Part shown: one piece after another, positions 1-6,699 of the stretch
Numbering within the stretch: the stretch's first letter is position 1
How the letters are laid out: the number at the start of each line of letters is the position of its first letter
Source of the DNA: Agromyces sp.
Lineage (GTDB): Bacteria > Actinomycetota > Actinomycetes > Actinomycetales > Microbacteriaceae
Length of the DNA stretch: 6,888 bases
Direction: 5' to 3'
NCBI GenBank assembly: GCA_031178025.1
Contig: JAPSJU010000111.1
Coordinates: forward strand, 1-6,888
Notes under the pieces: generated by a model
Database searches by the model: none
The model's input: the letters and a program-made list of their open reading frames with translations, nothing else
Told to the model about the DNA's origin: nothing
Made by a program: the position numbers and the translations under genes

Positions 1-20
1 GATCGACGCGGCAGCGCGCG

Positions 21-42
21 CCGGTCCGCCCGGGTGGACCGG
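21..42 (-). terminator. Hairpin downstream of the leftward small ORF, probable terminator
   Basis: A 22-bp near-perfect palindrome starts 6 bp beyond the stop codon of the leftward gene. Arms CCGGTCC (21-27) and GGACCGG (36-42) pair perfectly. The centre GCCCGGGT is itself almost self-complementary, with one mismatched pair. There is no run of T after the stem on the minus strand, so this is not a classical intrinsic terminator. U-poor hairpins after genes are common in actinobacteria, and the position directly after the stop supports this role. It could also serve a convergent transcript entering from the left, which lies outside the window. Confidence 0.5.
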
Positions 43-48
43 CTGAAC

Positions 49-285
49 TCAGTCGAAGACGGTCTCGATGAAGCGGTACTCGACCGCGGTGGGTCGGTCG
101 TCGTCGTTCGCGCTGAACTCGAGTCCCGAACCACGCGTGTAGATGTACCGCTTGCCCTTCTCGGCGTTCAGCTCGAGACGCGGGCGTGGATCACCGGTGT
201 CGAGGAAGACGGTCGCGACCGTCTTGCCCTCGAGCGGGCCGTCGATGAGTTTCGCCGTATACGAGCTCGTGGAAGAGGTGTCCAT
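49..285 (-). CDS. Small acidic hypothetical protein (78 aa)
   Basis: This is a 78-residue protein of unknown function, divergent from topA. The start is ATG at 285-283 (read on the minus strand), preceded 9 nt upstream by a GAGGAG ribosome site (300-295). The stop is at 51-49. The protein has no signal peptide, membrane segment or cysteine. It is mildly acidic (about 14 Asp/Glu against 10 Lys/Arg), including a DDD run. Alternating hydrophobic and charged residues in the middle and C-terminal half (ELNAEKGKRYIYTRGSGLEF, then AVEYRFIETVFD) suggest a small beta-rich fold. Reality is supported by the clear ribosome site, the hairpin just past the stop, and a sensible amino acid composition with aromatic and hydrophobic residues, unlike the Arg/Ala/Pro-rich shadows elsewhere. 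I recognise no named family. A small cytoplasmic accessory protein is as much as can be inferred. Confidence 0.7.
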   Translation of the reverse strand: MDTSSTSSYTAKLIDGPLEGKTVATVFLDTGDPRPRLELNAEKGKRYIYTRGSGLEFSANDDDRPTAVEYRFIETVFD

Positions 286-495
286 GGCGCCATTCTCCTC
301 GCCGCCGGGAGTTGTGCAAGGGGGTGGTGCCGGCGCGCCGACCGGCGTTCACTCCCCTCGAGAGGGTGCACTCACGGTGAGGGTGTGTATGGTGTGGCTG
401 TCGGCGGACTGCTCAGTCGATCGAAGGCACACCGCTCGGGGGCGCGGGCTCGATGTGCGCTTCTCCTATTTCAATGCAACATAAAGAGGAGTCTG
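286..495. promoter_or_regulatory. Divergent intergenic region between the small ORF and topA
   Basis: These 210 bp separate two divergent genes and must hold both promoters. The best -10-like hexamer for topA is TATGGT (388-393), which fits the actinobacterial TANNNT pattern but has no convincing -35 and would give a 5' untranslated leader of about 100 nt. Just upstream is a short inverted repeat, CTCAC-G-GTGAG (371-381). The last 30 bp before topA (about 464-490) are unusually A/T-rich for this window and contain the ribosome site. No convincing minus-strand promoter was picked out. No riboswitch or attenuator structure was recognised. Confidence 0.4.
483..491 (+). promoter_or_regulatory. 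Ribosome binding site that fixes the topA start
   Basis: AAAGAGGAG ends 4 nt before the GTG at 496. The open frame continues upstream to position 34, but that part runs antisense to the small leftward gene and through the intergenic region. This site together with the conserved N-terminus right after the GTG decides the start. Confidence 0.75.
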
Positions 496-3300
496 GTGTC
501 AGGCGCGAAGAAGTTGGTCATCGTGGAGTCGCCCACCAAGATGAAGTCGATCGCCCAGTATCTCGGCGACGGCTACGAGGTGCTCTCATCGGTCGGCCAC
601 ATCCGCGACCTCATCGAGCCGAAGAACCTCCCCGCAGAGCTCAAGAAGGGCTCGCTCGGCAAGTTCTCGGTCGACGTGGAACACGGTTTCGAGCCCTACT
701 ACGTCGTCTCCGACGCGAAGAAGAAGACCGTTGCCGAACTGAAGCGCGCGCTGAAGAACGCCGACGAACTCCTGCTCGCCACCGATGAGGACCGCGAGGG
801 CGAAGCGATCGCCTGGCACCTCCTGCAGGAACTCAAGCCGAAGGTGCCCGTGCGGCGGATGGTCTTCCACGAGATCACCCGCGACGCGATCCAGCAGGCG
901 AAGGACAACACCCGCGAACTCGACACCGCGCTCGTCGACGCCCAGGAGACGCGCCGCATCCTCGATCGCCTCTACGGCTACGAGGTGTCGCCCGTGCTCT
1001 GGCGCAAGGTGGGCCCCGGACTCTCGGCCGGTCGCGTGCAGTCCGCCGCCACGCGCCTCGTCGTCGATCGCGAACGCGAGCGCCTCGCCTTCGTGGCCGC
1101 CGGCTACTGGGACCTCGCCGGTCGCTTCGCGGCCGAGGCATCCGGTTCGAGCTCCTTCGAGGCCAAGCTCGTGCGACTGGGCGGCGAGCGCGTCGCGACG
1201 GGCCGCGACTTCGATGACCGCGGAGCCCTGACGGGCAAGGCGGTCGTGCTCGACGAGGGCACCGCGGAGGCCCTCGTCGACGCGCTGAGCGCCGAGGACG
1301 TCACCCGCCGAGTCGCCAAGGTCGAATCCAAGCCGTACTCGCGCCGTCCGGCGGCGCCGTTCACGACCTCGACGCTGCAGCAGGAGTCGGCGCGGAAGCT
1401 GCGGCTCTCCGCGCGCGACACCATGCGCGTCGCCCAGTCGCTGTACGAGAACGGCTACATCACCTATATGCGAACCGACTCGTCGTCGCTCTCGCAGCAG
1501 GCGATCACCGCGGCCCGCAGCCAGGCGACGAAGCTCTACGGCGCGGACTCGATCCCCGCCTCGCCGCGCGTCTATGCCGGCAAGTCGAAGAACGCGCAGG
1601 AGGCGCACGAGGCCATCCGGCCCTCGGGTGAGACGTTCCGCACGCCGTCCGAGCTCTCCGGCGTGCTGCGCGGCAGCGAGTTCAAGCTCTACGACCTCAT
1701 CTGGAAGCGCACCGTCGCCTCGCAGATGGCGGACGCGAAGGGGCAGACGGCGACCGTCACGATCGAGGTCGGGCCGACGCCGAGCGACGCGTCGGCGCCG
1801 CCGGCTGCGACGGCTCCGGTCGCCGACACGATCGCGGAGTTCACCGCGAGCGGCACCGTCATCACCTTCCGCGGCTTCCTCGCCGCCTACGAGGAGGGAC
1901 GCGACGAGGAACGCAATGCCGACGACTCGCCGGGCGAGGCGAAGCTGCCGCCGCTCACCGAGGGCCAGTCGCTGGTGATGTCCGACCTCGAGGCCAAGGG
2001 TCACGAGACCTCCCCGCCACCGCGCTACACCGAGGCCAGCCTCGTGAAGCGGCTCGAGGAGCTCGGCATCGGCCGGCCGTCGACCTTCGCCTCGATCATC
2101 TCGACGATCATGGATCGCGGGTACGTCACCCAGCGCGGCCAGGCGCTCGTGCCGAGCTGGATCGCCTTCTCCGTCGTGCGTCTCCTCGAGGAGCACTTCG
2201 GCGACCTCGTCGAGTACGACTTCACCGCCGAGATGGAGGATGACCTCGACCGCATCGCCGCGGGCGAAGCCGACCGGGTCGACTGGCTCAACCAGTTCTA
2301 CTTCGGCGGCGACAAGCACCGCGGCCTTCGCCATGTCGTCGACAACCTCGGCGACATCGACGCTCGCGAGATCAATTCGGTGCGGATCGCGCCCGACATC
2401 ACGCTCCGCATCGGCAAGTACGGGCCGTACCTCGAGACCGTGGACCCGGATGCCGCTCCGGACGCGCCGCCACGCCGTGTGAACCTGCCGCCCGAGCTCG
2501 CTCCCGACGAGCTCACGGAGGCGAAGGCGCGAGAGCTGATCGAGGCGCCGGTGCAGACCGACCGCGTGCTCGGCACCGACCCCGAGAGCGGCAAGCAGAT
2601 CGTCGTGAAGGACGGTCGCTTCGGCCCGTACGTGACCGAACTCGATCCGGAAGCCGAGAGCGAGTCCGCGGCGGCATCCGTCGACCCGAAGACCGGCGAG
2701 GTCGCCGACGCGCCCAAGGCGAAACGAGGAGCGAAGAAGCCGGTCGCGGCGAAGCCTCGCACGGCGTCGCTCTTCAAGAGCATGCAGATCGAGGAGATCG
2801 ACCTCGAGACGGCGCTCAAGCTGCTCGACCTGCCTCGGGTCGTGGGCATCGATCCCGAGTCCGGTGACGAGATCACCGCCCAGAACGGCAGGTACGGTCC
2901 CTACCTGAAGAAGGGGGCCGACACCCGCACGCTGCCGAGCGAGGACGCGATCTTCGAGGTCGACCTCCCCGCCGCCCTCGAGCTGTTCGCGCAGCCGAAG
3001 TACGGGGCACGGCGAGCGTCGAGCGCGCTCAAGGAGTTCGACAACGACCCCGTGAGCGGAAAGCCGATCAAGGTGAAGGACGGCCGCTTCGGTCCGTACG
3101 TCACCGACGGCGTGACCAACGCGACGATCCCGCGCGCGGAGTCCGTCGAGGACATCACGTTCGAGCGCGCCACGGAACTGCTGCAGCAGAAGCGGGACAA
3201 GGGGCCGGCCGCGCCTCGTGCGAAGCGGGCCACGACTCGGTCCACGGCGACGAAGAAGGCACCCGCCAAGAAGGCCGCACCGAAGAAGAGCTCGGCGTGA
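496..3300 (+). CDS. topA: DNA topoisomerase I (type IA), 934 aa
   Basis: The enzyme relaxes negative supercoils by cutting one DNA strand through a 5'-phosphotyrosine link and passing the other strand. The start is GTG with a ribosome site 4 nt upstream; the N-terminus GAKKLVIVESPTK is the typical TopA opening. The TOPRIM domain carries E11 and the DxDxE acidic triad D97, D99, E101. SAGRVQS lies at 177-183. The catalytic tyrosine is Y324 in GYITYMRTDSSSLS, with R326 beside it. HEAIRP (about 373-378) and GIGRPSTFASII are further family motifs. An Ala/Pro-rich insert sits near 427-443. The C-terminus has no cysteines, so no zinc fingers. It carries repeated G(K/R)(F/Y)GPY modules and ends in a Lys/Arg-rich tail (899-934, 13 basic residues in 36), as known for actinobacterial TopA, where the tail aids processivity and DNA binding. 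It is first in the topA-tmk operon. No cysteine occurs anywhere in the protein. Confidence 0.98.
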   Translation: MSGAKKLVIVESPTKMKSIAQYLGDGYEVLSSVGHIRDLIEPKNLPAELKKGSLGKFSVDVEHGFEPYYVVSDAKKKTVAELKRALKNADELLLATDEDREGEAIAWHLLQELKPKVPVRRMVFHEITRDAIQQAKDNTRELDTALVDAQETRRILDRLYGYEVSPVLWRKVGPGLSAGRVQSAATRLVVDRERERLAFVAAGYWDLAGRFAAEASGSSSFEAKLVRLGGERVATGRDFDDRGALTGKAVVLDEGTAEALVDALSAEDVTRRVAKVESKPYSRRPAAPFTTSTLQQESARKLRLSARDTMRVAQSLYENGYITYMRTDSSSLSQQAITAARSQATKLYGADSIPASPRVYAGKSKNAQEAHEAIRPSGETFRTPSELSGVLRGSEFKLYDLIWKRTVASQMADAKGQTATVTIEVGPTPSDASAPPAATAPVADTIAEFTASGTVITFRGFLAAYEEGRDEERNADDSPGEAKLPPLTEGQSLVMSDLEAKGHETSPPPRYTEASLVKRLEELGIGRPSTFASIISTIMDRGYVTQRGQALVPSWIAFSVVRLLEEHFGDLVEYDFTAEMEDDLDRIAAGEADRVDWLNQFYFGGDKHRGLRHVVDNLGDIDAREINSVRIAPDITLRIGKYGPYLETVDPDAAPDAPPRRVNLPPELAPDELTEAKARELIEAPVQTDRVLGTDPESGKQIVVKDGRFGPYVTELDPEAESESAAASVDPKTGEVADAPKAKRGAKKPVAAKPRTASLFKSMQIEEIDLETALKLLDLPRVVGIDPESGDEITAQNGRYGPYLKKGADTRTLPSEDAIFEVDLPAALELFAQPKYGARRASSALKEFDNDPVSGKPIKVKDGRFGPYVTDGVTNATIPRAESVEDITFERATELLQQKRDKGPAAPRAKRATTRSTATKKAPAKKAAPKKSSA
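2371..3111 (+). repeat. TopA C-terminal DNA-binding repeats (four modules, coding)
   Basis: Four copies of a C-terminal topoisomerase repeat are visible in the translated sequence. Module 1 covers residues 626-648 (core GKYGPYL) and is the most divergent. Module 2 is 690-716 (DPESGK, then DGRFGPYV). Module 3 is 781-807 (DPESGD, then NGRYGPYL). Module 4 is 846-872 (DPVSGK, then DGRFGPYV). Modules 2 to 4 share the pattern DPxSGxxIxxxxGR(F/Y)GPY(V/L). A probably disordered linker between modules 2 and 3 (about 717-757) is first acidic (DPEAESES), then basic (KAKRGAKK). In mycobacterial TopA such modules replace zinc fingers as the DNA-binding C-terminal domain; that assignment rests on family knowledge. 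Confidence 0.8.
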
Positions 3301-3917
3301 GCCGCGGCGTCTTCATCACCCTGGAGGGTGGCGACGGCTCCGGCAAGACGACGCAGGCTGAACGCCTGCACGAGTGGCTGGCGGGGGAGGGCCGCACGAT
3401 CGTGCGCACGCGCGAGCCGGGCGGCACCGACGTGGGCATCGAGGTCCGGGAGATCGTGCTGCACCACCGGGGCGACATCGCGCCGCGTGCCGAGGCCCTG
3501 CTCTATGCCGCCGACCGCGCCCACCACATCGCGACGGTCGTTCGTCCGGCGCTCGAGCGCGGCGACGTCGTGATCCAGGATCGCTACATCGACTCATCGG
3601 TCGCCTACCAGGGCGCCGGGCGTGTGCTCGATCCCGATGCGGTCCGCGGGCTCTCGGAATGGGCGACCGAAGGCCTGCTGCCCGACCTCACGATCCTGCT
3701 CGACCTCGATGCGGCGGCGGCACGCGGCCGCCTCGACGAGTCCCGCACGCGGTACGACCGGCTCGAGGCCGAGGCGTCCGAGTTCCACCACCGGGTGCGA
3801 CTCGCGTACCTCGCGCTCGCCGCCGCGGAACCGGATCGGTTCCTCGTGGTCGACGCCGCGAGGCCGGTGCATGAGATCGCCGCCGCCATCCGGTCGCGTG
3901 TCGCGCTCCTGCTCTGA
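3297..3917 (+). CDS. tmk: Thymidylate kinase (dTMP kinase), 206 aa
   Basis: The enzyme phosphorylates dTMP to dTDP with ATP in the cytoplasm, the step that commits thymidylate to dTTP. The P-loop GGDGSGKT is at residues 11-18. TREPGGT (38-44) is the family's conserved dTMP-side motif. DRYIDSS (95-101) is the DR(Y/H) motif involved in nucleotide binding. The LID region around 143-155 is arginine-rich (RGRLDESRTRYDR), as in E. coli-type enzymes that place the catalytic arginine in the LID rather than the P-loop. The length of 206 aa is normal. The GTG start overlaps the topA stop by 4 bp (GTGA), with a modest GAAGAG ribosome site 6 nt upstream, so translation is probably coupled to topA. There is no in-frame ATG that would give a better N-terminus, and the beta strand leading into the P-loop begins right after the GTG. 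The protein contains no cysteine. Confidence 0.97.
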   Translation: MSRGVFITLEGGDGSGKTTQAERLHEWLAGEGRTIVRTREPGGTDVGIEVREIVLHHRGDIAPRAEALLYAADRAHHIATVVRPALERGDVVIQDRYIDSSVAYQGAGRVLDPDAVRGLSEWATEGLLPDLTILLDLDAAAARGRLDESRTRYDRLEAEASEFHHRVRLAYLALAAAEPDRFLVVDAARPVHEIAAAIRSRVALLL

Positions 3918-3948
3918 CTCCGCACGGCTCGCCGTCGGCCGCGGAAGG

Positions 3949-3954
3949 TAGCGT
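3949..3954 (+). promoter_or_regulatory. Candidate -10 box for a leaderless holB transcript
   Basis: TAGCGT matches the actinobacterial TANNNT -10 pattern and ends 6 nt before the holB GTG at 3961, so transcription would start at or next to the start codon. No good -35 hexamer is visible upstream, which is common at such promoters. A GGAAGG at 3943-3948 is the only ribosome-site-like sequence, but it sits 12 nt from the start, farther than usual. Both point to a leaderless mRNA, although read-through from tmk across only 43 bp is equally possible. Confidence 0.45.
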
Positions 3955-3960
3955 GGTCTC

Positions 3961-5127
3961 GTGAGCGTGTGGAATGAGCTGACCGGCCAGGATCAGGCGA
4001 TCGCCGTGTTCCGCAGCGCAGCGGAGGCCGCCGGGGGCGACTCGCAGCAGATGACGCATTCCTGGCTCATCACGGGTCCGCCCGGTTCCGGACGGTCGAA
4101 CCTCGCCTATGCGTTCGCCACGGCACTCATCTCGGGCGATCCCGACGGCGACGCGACCACGCGCATCCAGGTCGAGGCGCGAAGCCACCCCGACCTCCAC
4201 GTGCTCGCCACCGAGGGCGTGATCATCAAGCGCGACGACGTGCGCGAGATCGTGAGGAGATCGCACTACGCGCCCTCGGTCGGGCGTCATCGGGTCATCA
4301 TCGTCGAAGACGCCGATCGGATGACCGAGCAGACCTCGAACTTCCTCCTCAAGGAGCTCGAGGAGCCGCCCGAGCGCACCGTCTGGATCCTCTGCGCTCC
4401 GAGCGAGGCCGACCTCATCCCGACGATCCGCTCGCGGGTGCGCACCGTGCGCCTCCAGATGCCGTCGGTCGCCGAGGTGGCCGCCCTGCTCGTGCGGCGC
4501 GACGGCGTCGACCCCGACCTGGCCGAACGGTCCGCCCGCGAGGCGCAGTGCCACATCGGCATGGCGCACCGGCTCGCGACGAGCGAGGAGGCCCGGTCCC
4601 GGCGTGCCGAGACGCTCCGGCTCGCCCTCGGGGTGCGGTCCGCCGCGACGGCCGTGTCCACCGCGGCCCGCTTCCTCGAGATCGCCGGCGACGACGCCAA
4701 GGCGATCACCGAGCTCCGCGACGCCGAGGAGCGCGCCCACGCCCTGCATTCGCTCGGCCTGGCGCCGGGCCAGGCGGTGCCGCCGGCGCTCCGCCCGCAG
4801 CTGAAGGCACTCGAAGACGACCAGAAGCGGCGCGCCACCCGCAGCCTCCGCGACGGCATCGACCGCATCCTCGTCGACCTCGCCTCGCTCTACCGCGACA
4901 TCCTCCTCATCCAGCTCGCCGCCGACGTCGACCTCGTCAACCGGGAGCTGCTCGAACCGATGCGCCGGGCCGCAGCATCCGCCACTCCGGCGCGAACGCT
5001 CGCCACCCTCGATGCGATCCAGGAGGCCCGGGAGCGCATCGAGGGCAACGTGCAGCCCGCGCTGGCCCTGGAGGCGATGCTCGTGAGCGCCATTCGCACC
5101 ACGACGACCGAACGGGGAGCAGCATGA
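3961..5127 (+). CDS. holB: DNA polymerase III delta' subunit, 388 aa
   Basis: Delta' is the stator subunit of the clamp loader, which opens and places the beta sliding clamp at primed sites. The protein opens with a typical RuvB/DnaX-like segment (NELTGQDQAIAVFRSA). The Walker A-like loop is GPPGSGRS (39-46), with Arg45 replacing the lysine needed for ATP hydrolysis. The Walker B-like element is VIIVEDADRM (112-121). FLLKELEEPP follows, then sensor-1/arginine-finger sequence IRSRVR (156-161), where the usual SRC motif reads SRV. The zinc-binding cysteine cluster normally found between Walker A and B is absent; the whole protein has two cysteines (145 and 197). Loss of ATPase residues fits a non-hydrolysing stator that still offers an arginine finger to its neighbour. 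The C-terminal half is helical and charged, as expected for the oligomerisation region. The start is GTG; the stop overlaps the next gene by 4 bp (ATGA). DnaX is excluded by the degenerate Walker A and shorter length. Confidence 0.93.
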   Translation: MSVWNELTGQDQAIAVFRSAAEAAGGDSQQMTHSWLITGPPGSGRSNLAYAFATALISGDPDGDATTRIQVEARSHPDLHVLATEGVIIKRDDVREIVRRSHYAPSVGRHRVIIVEDADRMTEQTSNFLLKELEEPPERTVWILCAPSEADLIPTIRSRVRTVRLQMPSVAEVAALLVRRDGVDPDLAERSAREAQCHIGMAHRLATSEEARSRRAETLRLALGVRSAATAVSTAARFLEIAGDDAKAITELRDAEERAHALHSLGLAPGQAVPPALRPQLKALEDDQKRRATRSLRDGIDRILVDLASLYRDILLIQLAADVDLVNRELLEPMRRAAASATPARTLATLDAIQEARERIEGNVQPALALEAMLVSAIRTTTTERGAA

Positions 5128-6686
5128 GGTCACGCGTCCGCACGAGCACGAGGAGCGGGCGGATGCCGCGCGCTGCGCGCCTGGGCATCGGCGTGGTCGC
5201 CCTCGCCGCGATCGCCGCCCTGACGGGTTGCGTCCCGACGCTTCTCGCCGAGCGGCCGGTGTCCACGCCGACCGGCGAGCGGGTCGACGCCGAGCTCGAG
5301 CCGTTCTACTCGCAGGTGCTCGAGTGGGAACGATGCGGCGACCGCCTGGGCTGCGCGACCGCCACGGCACCCCTCGACTGGGAGAACCCGGGCGACGGTG
5401 AGATCGAACTCGCCCTCGTGCGCCACGCCGCGACCGGATCGCGTCTGGGATCGCTGCTCGTGAACCCCGGCGGACCCGGCGGGTCCGGCTACGAGTTCGT
5501 CGCCGACTCGCTCGACTACGCGGTGGGCCAGCCGCTGCAGGAGCGGTACGACGTCGTCGGCTTCGATCCCCGCGGCGTCGGCAGGTCCTCCGCGGTCGCC
5601 TGCTACGACGCCGAGCAGATGGACGAGTACCTCTACGGGATCGTCCCGGCCGAACGCGGAAGCGACGCCTGGATCGCGGCGGTCGGCGCGGCGGCGGCGG
5701 ACTTCGGCAGCGCGTGCAGCGAGCGCACCGGAGAGCTGCTCGGCGAAGTCGACACGGTGAGCGCGGCGCGCGACCTCGACCTGCTGCGCGCCGTGCTCGG
5801 CGACGACCGGCTCAACTACCTGGGGTACTCCTACGGCACGTTCCTCGGTGCCACGTACGCCGAGCTCTATCCCGACAAGGTCGGTCGACTCGTGCTCGAC
5901 GGCGCCATCGACCCCTCGGCGAGCGATGCCGAGGTCACCGAGGCGCAGGCCGTGGGGTTCGAGCAGGCACTTCGCGCCTACGTCGAGGACTGCCTCAGCG
6001 GAACGGAGTGCCCGTTCAGCGGTTCCGTCGACGCCGCGATGGCGGAGGTGGGCCGCCTGCTCGCGTCGGTCGACGAGAGCCCGTTGCGCGGCTCCGACGG
6101 CCGGATGGTCGGCGCCGACACGCTCCTGACCGCGATCATCTACCCGCTGTACAGCCCCGAGTCGTGGCCGTACCTCAGCGACATGCTCGAGTCGGTGATG
6201 TTCGGCGACGCCGACCCGGCGCTCTCCTTCGCCGACGGGTACAACGGCCGCGACGAAGACGGCACCTACCGCGACAACTCGACCGAGGCGTTCCGCGCCA
6301 TCAACTGCCTCGACTACACGTACCAGTCGGATGTCGGGGTGATGCGCGAGAAGGCGGCCGCCGTCGCCGAGGCCGCCCCCGTCATCGGTCCGTACTTCGG
6401 GTTCGGCGACCTCAGTTGCGTGAACTGGCCGTACCAGGGCGAGCGCGAGCGGGCCGAGATCCACGCCACGGGTGCCGCGCCGATCCTCGTCATCGGCACG
6501 ACGGGCGACCCCGCCACCCCGTACGACTGGGCCGTCGCGCTCGCCGAGCAGCTCGAGAGCGGTGTGCTGGTGAGTTACGACGGCGAAGGGCATACCGCCT
6601 ATAACAAGTCGAACTCCTGCGTGAACGAGGCGGTCGAGTCGTACCTCATCGAGGGCACGGTTCCCGACGGCGACCCGCTCTGCTGA
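5124..6686 (+). CDS. Secreted lipoprotein alpha/beta hydrolase, TAP-like (tripeptidyl aminopeptidase family), 520 aa
   Basis: This is a predicted surface serine hydrolase of the S33/TAP-like type known from Streptomyces tripeptidyl aminopeptidases; the actual substrate is unknown. A basic N-region precedes a hydrophobic core (about 20-33) and the lipobox LTGC, with Cys36 as the lipidated residue. NPGGPGGSG is the oxyanion-region motif and VGFDPRGVGRS is also typical. The nucleophile is Ser236 in GYSYG. The acid is probably Asp462 in GTTGDPATP, and His490 lies in GEGHTAY. The C-terminal part matches the TAP-like domain. Besides Cys36 there are ten cysteines, which would allow up to five disulfides outside the cell. 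The chosen ATG overlaps the holB stop (ATGA) and has GGGGAG 4 nt upstream. A second ATG at 5163 (residue 14) has AGGAG with 7-nt spacing and gives a more compact signal peptide, so the start is uncertain. Peptidase or esterase activity is inference. Confidence 0.92.
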   Translation: MRSRVRTSTRSGRMPRAARLGIGVVALAAIAALTGCVPTLLAERPVSTPTGERVDAELEPFYSQVLEWERCGDRLGCATATAPLDWENPGDGEIELALVRHAATGSRLGSLLVNPGGPGGSGYEFVADSLDYAVGQPLQERYDVVGFDPRGVGRSSAVACYDAEQMDEYLYGIVPAERGSDAWIAAVGAAAADFGSACSERTGELLGEVDTVSAARDLDLLRAVLGDDRLNYLGYSYGTFLGATYAELYPDKVGRLVLDGAIDPSASDAEVTEAQAVGFEQALRAYVEDCLSGTECPFSGSVDAAMAEVGRLLASVDESPLRGSDGRMVGADTLLTAIIYPLYSPESWPYLSDMLESVMFGDADPALSFADGYNGRDEDGTYRDNSTEAFRAINCLDYTYQSDVGVMREKAAAVAEAAPVIGPYFGFGDLSCVNWPYQGERERAEIHATGAAPILVIGTTGDPATPYDWAVALAEQLESGVLVSYDGEGHTAYNKSNSCVNEAVESYLIEGTVPDGDPLC

Positions 6687-6699
6687 CGTGGTCAACGGC

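Noticed and set aside
48..420. The 9-mer CTCAGTCGA occurs at 48-56 and 412-420, outside both ends of the small gene
   Set aside because: Nine bases shared once, with no extension on either side and no mobile-element gene between, is not enough for direct repeats or attachment sites.
34..495. N-terminal extension of topA from an ATG at 34
   Set aside because: The extension runs antisense to the small leftward gene and through the divergent promoter region, has no TopA-like sequence, and a good ribosome site lies before the GTG at 496.
586..2334. Long open frame on the minus strand (582 codons) opposite topA
   Set aside because: It lies wholly antisense to a confidently assigned topA. Its product is dominated by Arg, Ala, Gly, Val and Glu with no recognisable motif, as expected from the reverse reading of high-GC codons.
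4075..4101. Missing Walker A lysine in HolB taken as a sign of a pseudogene
   Set aside because: The frame is intact over 388 codons with conserved flanking motifs, and delta' subunits are known to tolerate a defective ATP site, so decay is not indicated.
4548..5123. N-terminal extension of the hydrolase back into holB
   Set aside because: The extension is a +frame shadow of holB, rich in Arg/Pro/Ala, and would bury the lipoprotein signal peptide in the middle of the protein.
3688..5370. Minus-strand open frame of 560 codons opposite tmk/holB
   Set aside because: It spans the antisense of three genes and their junctions, and its composition is Arg/Gly/Pro-rich without domain motifs. It is a GC-driven shadow.
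5130..6695. Minus-strand open frame of 521 codons opposite the hydrolase
   Set aside because: It is the exact antisense shadow of the hydrolase, with low-complexity Arg/Val/Gly-rich product and no plausible ribosome site or family motif.
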